Origin: Styela clava
Lineage: Eukaryota; Chordata; Ascidiacea; Stolidobranchia; Styelidae
Reading direction: 5' to 3'
DNA length: 64,000 nt
Assembly: GCF_964204865.1 (NCBI RefSeq)
Contig: NC_135251.1
Coordinates: 30,356,943 to 30,420,942, forward strand
Position 1 is the first letter of the stretch; every line of letters begins with the position of its first letter. The translations under genes and the position numbers were made by a program. The notes below the pieces were generated by a model, which did not search any database, was not told the origin of the DNA, and saw nothing but the letters and a program-made list of their open reading frames with translations. Of the stretch, positions 58,222-64,000 are shown piece by piece.

Positions 58222-60650
58222 AAAAAGTTGATTGCCATTTGACGCTAAAGGGATGTGACCTTTGGAAGTGAAAAATGGTAGATATAGTGAGGCATTGTTG
58301 CAATTCCTATTTTACTGTCAGTTACTTCTATCCCATGACCTAAAATGATACTCACGGACGACTAACGCGAAAGATCTCGGATACCGCTCAATAGCAGAAT
58401 AGAGAAGCAGGAAGACGTGTGATGTGCATTAACTGGCTAAAGAAACCATACAAATTGTTAAAGGAGATGCCTGGCAACTTTCAGGAGGTGGATTTGAATC
58501 ACAGGAGACATTTGAATGACACCCATGCTTCTGATTCATTTTTTTTACGTAACGGCGATCGATCTTACGAGCAGTTCGGTGTTATACCCGATACAATTAA
58601 CGATTATTTTTTCTCTCTCTCCTCTTGTCCTAATCCGCTAAATCCCCATCAGCAAATACTTTTTGATTCTCTTTTCGCTACCTGCCATGGCTTATCGCCA
58701 TTGAAGCTTATTTTATCTTGTGACCATACCTGGAGATGGCTTTCGTCTATCATGAACCCAAAGAGCATACAAGATTAACAAAGTGAGAATAAACAAAGTA
58801 ATATTCGCTGTGACATTGTATTCTTAATACCATATTCAATTTAAATTATTTGTATTATGATAATGCTAAAATCGGCTTAAAAGTCGCCTGTGAAAATCAA
58901 CACTTTAAATATATCACTGCTGGATATACATATGATATTGTAGCGCCAGATCATCGAGCATTCTGTCAAGGCCAAACAAGTGTGTGACACAAACCATTCA
59001 AGTTTGAGATCTAAAGGAAAAGTCCGTTTAGCTACAGATTAATAAAACCATAGCTAACAATTTCTAATTTCATGTTACTTCAAACAGGGATGTGAGGCTC
59101 AATAAAATATTCATTATTTTACGTTTGTAGGCACGCAATTCTTTATTATCAAATTACATTTGTTGAAAGGTATGATAATATAAAAATATGTCCACCGACT
59201 TCCATTTTTTGCAATAGCTTTAAAATAAATTATCAATAGTAAAGATATTGAAAATTAATGATTTTATGTTTTATTTGAAAATAATTAAAAACGGGTTCAA
59301 ATCTGGTTTTCATTTTTCAACGCGCTCCAAAAACTCTAATAATACAAACAACGATAATGACTTTTTTCATAACGCAAGTTTGTCTACCATCTACTTTTCC
59401 CTATTTATAAATAAATAGGCCAAACTATTCGTTGATTTTGCAAAAGTCTACCAACAACAGTCAATAAGAGATTAAGAAAATTTTAGAGGTACTGATTGGC
59501 ATATTGACTTTAACTTAGAATATTTGTATTTTGAGAACTTGAAATTGTTTTGCAAAAAAAGGGGGAAAGGCCTAAAATTATAGCTTACAAGCATCATATT
59601 TTTGCAATGAAATTCATAGGACCTGTCGATATGAAAATATACGAATCAGAAAATACTGCGCGTCAAGAAATATGTAGCTATGGTACGCGGGCGGATCGGA
59701 AAACCTTCAACCCTCATTGACCCATTGAAATATATTTAACCCCCAATAAAGCTTTTTATAATTTGACTTTTATTTTGCTTATTTGAAGGAAAAATATCAA
59801 TCGATATAATATTTTCCTACTGGAATAACACAAGCATACACAGCTCAAACAAGTATATATTCAAGGTATGCAATATTTGTTTGACACAGAGACTGAAGGA
59901 GCTGCACAGAGGCGAAGTTCTCCATTGAACCCAAGTTGTGGCTCTTGAGCAGTTATGTTTTCAACTACTCAACAAGATATATCAAAAGTGCATTTTGGAC
60001 ATTTCCACTCATTTTTTAACCTGATTATAAAAACTACAACTATTGTATCCTTTATAGTTACTTTTATTCGCGTTGGAAATATTTTTAATATAATACCACA
60101 TGTTGTTTTATTGAAATAGTACAATACTGCTTAACAAGTAAGTAGGGTATCAAAATAATATCACTTTTACATATTACATGCTAAATCCGATTATCGGAAT
60201 AATCTATCTTCACCAGTTTACTCCAGTATCATGCGGAGAACAAACACAACAGGATATCAGCTCCCATGTGATAAAGCTTATTCTATTCTACTAAATACCT
60301 CGTAACCCCATCTCGATTATTATCACAAAATCAAACATGGGGGTAGTGTTGTAAAATATATGTATGGTTTACGTTGGACTTCGCGAAAAGTTGAGATCAT
60401 TCAAAATTGAAAAATATTACGTATGATAATAGTTCCACTGACTATAAGCGATCATTGTGTTTAGGCTTTTACTCCAAAAATTGATTTATTTTTTTGAAAT
60501 CATCTACAATAATTGAAAAAGAAAATGCCCATATACCCATGACCACGCTTAAGCGTTATTTCTCGGAATCCGCGCGCGGTCCAACTTTTTCTCTCGCATT
60601 TTTTTCTTTTTTCCTGTTTGGACTCGACGCGCAGTCCACCACTCGAGCTT

Positions 60651-60658
60651 TATAAAAG
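60651..60658 (+). promoter_or_regulatory. TATA box of the PRDM3/16 gene
   Basis: TATAAAAG lies 149 bases upstream of the proposed start codon, putting the transcription start near 60680. A CG-rich patch (GAATCCGCGCGCGGTCC) and the palindrome CGCTTAAGCG lie about 80-110 bases upstream of the box. Confidence 0.5.
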
Positions 60659-60806
60659 AACGTATTTATTCACTTTCCCCCTTATAGTTTTGTTACATTC
60701 GTAGCCGAAGCGTTACATTTTTTGTCGAAGGCGTGAACGTTGTATGATTTATATCTTTCTTTTTCTTATTTACTTTGCAAAATTCTTCTCAAGACATTGA
60801 CGAAGT

Positions 60807-63424
60807 ATGTTCTCACTGAAACATGACGATCCCGCTGCTCATGGAGACTCCGAGGTATGTAAATATTACGAATATTATTTATGGTTTTGTTGTGAGTTTT
60901 GACTTTTTAAACTGATAAAGTAAAACATCGGGCGTTATGTTATTTTGAAGCTTGTCACGCCATACGAATATTAAGTTTTTTGTCTCCATTTTAACCAAAT
61001 TTCCGCCATTTTTATTTAATCACCGCATATCTAAGAAGTTTTTAGTTTTTTGCAAAATTTTAAGCGTGGATTATTCTATTTAAAAAAGAATTGTTCTAGT
61101 AAATATATAAATAATGTTTTGTTTAATATTACTAAAATAGTAAAACGCATGATAAATGTAGTTCTGTAAAAACGTCTTTATTTATCAAAAACGTCTTTAA
61201 ATGTTTAAATGAAAATATATTCGTTACAGCATATATTGACGTATGCGATTTCTGCCATTTAATTATGGTTTGTTTGTTCTTTGCTCCTGCTACTTAATAT
61301 ATATTTGGTTAGATCAGTGTTGTATTCATTATTATTATTTAATATTCTGCTATATATCATTAGTAGCCAAGTCCGGTAAGACATCTTTTGCAATATTTGC
61401 TTAAAGGGTTCCTAAATTCGGGTGCATGAAATGGTAATATCCGTAAAGTAAATGTCTTTGTCCTGAAACGGGTGGAAACGTGTGTTTTCAGAAGAGCCTA
61501 CTTGAAATGTATTTCAAATAGATTTGATATATAGCAAAAAAAAATCAGTACAAGTTAAAATTCAACAGCTATTTTGATTTGACGTCGATGGTTAAATTTA
61601 AATTGAAAATGCTGAAATGGTACTGGATTGCATCGTTCAACAATGCCCTGAAATCGGTTTATGGATTTTTCCTGATCTTTTAGGAAATGAATTACGCGAT
61701 TTACAACAAAATACAGTTAGATTGCAGTCATATTTCTAACTGTGTACGCATTTCGCACTGTTAATATTGATACCAATTATCACTTTCATTTATCTGTCGC
61801 TAGTTACACAAAAATCAGACAATGTACATTAAAAGGCCGAAGGTACTTTAAACACGACTGTTTCATCGAACAATTGACATTTTAAATGTAAAACATACAA
61901 GACCATTTGGGAAGAGGCGTCGTAAAGTTCAAATAAACCCCTTCACGATATTGAAGATATTATCTCAACTGTTACGTTTGTCTCGAGTTATTTTGAAAAT
62001 TGACGTTTCAACATTCAACTTTTTATGCGTTTGTGACAGATTCAAAATGTGCCTTTTCGAAATAATGTGCAGTTAAACGCATATTTAATCTAAAGTAGTT
62101 TGATTAATGTGAAAATTCAATAATACGAGATTTTAGGTTTTTGCTTGAGCTTCCCGAAAATATTTTCACCGTTCAATAAAACTTGTTTTCAAGCTCCTCT
62201 ATTGAAGGCGCCAACGATATTGCTTTTGATCTGCATTGTTTATAACTTTATTTGAGGGCTTCGCAATTGGGGTTATAATTACATGTCATATTATAATCTT
62301 AATTTTTTTTTATTTGTAGAATAAAAAAAAAAGAAAATTCTCAGAAAATTTAAACAACAATAACAATCATTCTGGTGACTGTGAACGACCGGAAATGATA
62401 TTGAAAATGAGATCACGTGATTCGGATATAACGTCACCGAAGTATTTTGGGCGGCGAATATCAGAGCCAGGTATTCATATTGATATAATTCAATCAATTA
62501 TTATATTTCATAAAATGTGACATCAATATAAATAGTGAATATAATCACCAATATAAATACGAAATATAAAATTAATGTAAAGCATATTACCCAATATGTT
62601 ATAGGTTATAAATTCATTGATTTAATAATATATATATCATTTTAGAATGACAGAATGTTTATTATTATCAATTAACAATTCTTAATTTCCAGATATGACG
62701 AATTCTGACTTTGTCGAAAATTCAGAAGATTCATCTCCGAGGCAAATAGATGACGTGCATGCATTTTTATATCGACCATCTTTTAACAATTCTTTGCATT
62801 TCGACAAAAACCAACAACAAAGCGACTGTGATAAAAAGTAGGTTTTAAGTTTTTTTCATAATTTCACATGATTTCTAATCGCTTTAAAATTTAAACAGAC
62901 TAAAATCACTTATATTTGCTGACTTCTATTTTCAACAACATAAAAATAAATTCATTTGATTTTGTGTTTTTTCCAAATTTTGATAACAACCAAGCAACAA
63001 AAAATGAATTAGAATCACTATATTTTCTAATTATTACAAATTTTGCAATACCCAAGTTAGATTTTGTAGATTTACTTGATGAGTATCCATAGAAAAATGA
63101 TGATCCATTGAATCTGTTTATAAATCACCCAGTCCATCTGGGTAAATAAATATTTGAGAGAATTGAAAAAGTTCTGTGGAAATTATTCACAAAACACATA
63201 TTATCTTATTTTGCAGATTTAGATGCGAGCATTGTGACAAATCGTTCACAGACCCTTCAAACCTGCAACGACATATCCGGCAGCATCATGTGGGGGCTCG
63301 AGCACATCCTTGCCCAGAATGTGGAAAAACCTTCGCAACTTCAAGCGGTCTAAAGCAGCATCAACATATTCACTCTAGTGTAAAACCTTTCACATGCGAA
63401 GTATGCCACAAATCTTACACCCAG
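60807..63424 (+). CDS. PRDM3/16 (Evi1-family) zinc-finger factor, 5' part
   Basis: Plus-strand exons seen: 60807-60854, 62320-62470, 62693-62837, 63217-63424, all in phase with GT-AG; 184 residues before the gene leaves the window. Exon 4 carries fingers CEHC...H...H (118-139) and CPEC...H...H (147-167), and the start of a third ([10 protein letters not shown]). The runs [20 protein letters not shown] and [14 protein letters not shown] are diagnostic of the first finger array of MECOM/PRDM16, and the exon ends at SYTQ before the expected next half-finger. Family members are nuclear DNA-binding regulators of development. Residues 17-23 (NKKKRKF) look like a nuclear signal. The PR/SET domain and the fingers that normally precede these are absent from the visible 5' exons, so this is a short form or an alternative promoter. 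The start ATG has A at -3. Confidence 0.88.
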
Positions 63425-64000
63425 GTGAGTGAGACTCAATTTGTAAGGCTTAGTAATAGGTAACACATGAGATATTTTTGGTAATTTGTAAAATAAAGAA
63501 CACACGCACTTCCTCAGAAGTAGAGGATTAGGGCTAGTGCCGCTCAAACGCCAAAGGTTACTGAAACTATATAGATTCATGGTTGTGCATTACGTGTCAG
63601 CAAACGGTAATGCGAAACTTGTAGTAGTTCTCGCCAGCACGACCAATGAAACAGCTATGAGGTAATATGAAGTCCTCATAAAGTTCTTGGTAATAAACAC
63701 TTGGCATTTAAATTTTTTTGTGAAATGGGAAAGATATTTCGAAACAACAAACTAAAATCGTTGTCCCATCACTGGGCCAACCAATATTGAATTGTCAGTT
63801 GACAATTCATTGCAAACTGAAGGAACGGTAAAATATTTCCAACGTCGAATTGTATGTAATTGTGTGAATCAAGATCACTGGCAATACATTTTTCCACTTT
63901 TAAAAATATACGCGTCTGTCAATAAATCACAGTAAATCAAATACACAAAACTTTAGTTTGGAAAAATATTATCTTCTCCTAGCATCAGAATAGGTATTCT
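63425..64000 (+). other. Intron of the PRDM3/16 gene, unfinished
   Basis: Begins with the donor GTGAGT after codon 184. No further exon is seen before the window ends. Confidence 0.7.

Overview
This is a gene-poor, AT-rich piece of an animal (metazoan) nuclear genome with spliced genes, GT-AG introns and very many decayed DNA transposons. A PRDM3/16 (Evi1-type) zinc-finger gene, a TRIM-NHL gene and animal-type ribosomal protein genes all point to an invertebrate deuterostome or similar animal. A tunicate is my best guess, but the sequence does not prove it.

Layout. 1-13.3 kb is repeat country: nested hAT elements, a SINE split by a hAT, two copies of a transposase fossil, a TA-flanked 0.9 kb element and others. 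13.48-25.0 kb (minus strand) is RPS24. I assembled it from six exons, including a first exon that codes only the start codon and a last exon of one codon plus stop. Its 4.3 and 5.6 kb introns hold nested elements and an inverted repeat. 26.4-28.8 kb is a dead non-LTR retrotransposon on the minus strand. 30.7-37.1 kb (minus strand) is a 13-exon TRIM-NHL gene (RING, two B-boxes, coiled coil, six-bladed NHL propeller) with what looks like an alternative last exon. 40.3-44.4 kb holds two full-length copies of a tRNA-derived SINE on either side of an uninterrupted RPL13A gene (minus strand). 45.9-47.8 kb has two short hAT elements and a second copy of the TA-flanked family. 48-60.6 kb is a gene desert with a GAAT microsatellite, a mariner-type end, and a hairpin next to a short ORF with a strong Kozak context at about 58 kb. 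60.65 kb to the end (plus strand) is the 5' part of a PRDM3/16-family gene that begins without a PR domain and runs off the window.

How the genes relate. RPS24 and RPL13A belong to the small and large ribosomal subunits, and both start behind a pyrimidine tract of 5'TOP type. The TRIM-NHL product is a probable E3 ubiquitin ligase/RNA-binding regulator, and the PRDM gene is a transcription factor. Nothing suggests an operon or joint pathway beyond the two ribosomal proteins.

The most unusual structure is at 22.13-24.61 kb, inside an RPS24 intron. A long-inverted-repeat element of a locally repeated family has been invaded by a 2.0 kb element with 14-bp terminal repeats and a 5-bp target duplication, and that element carries a higher-order minisatellite.
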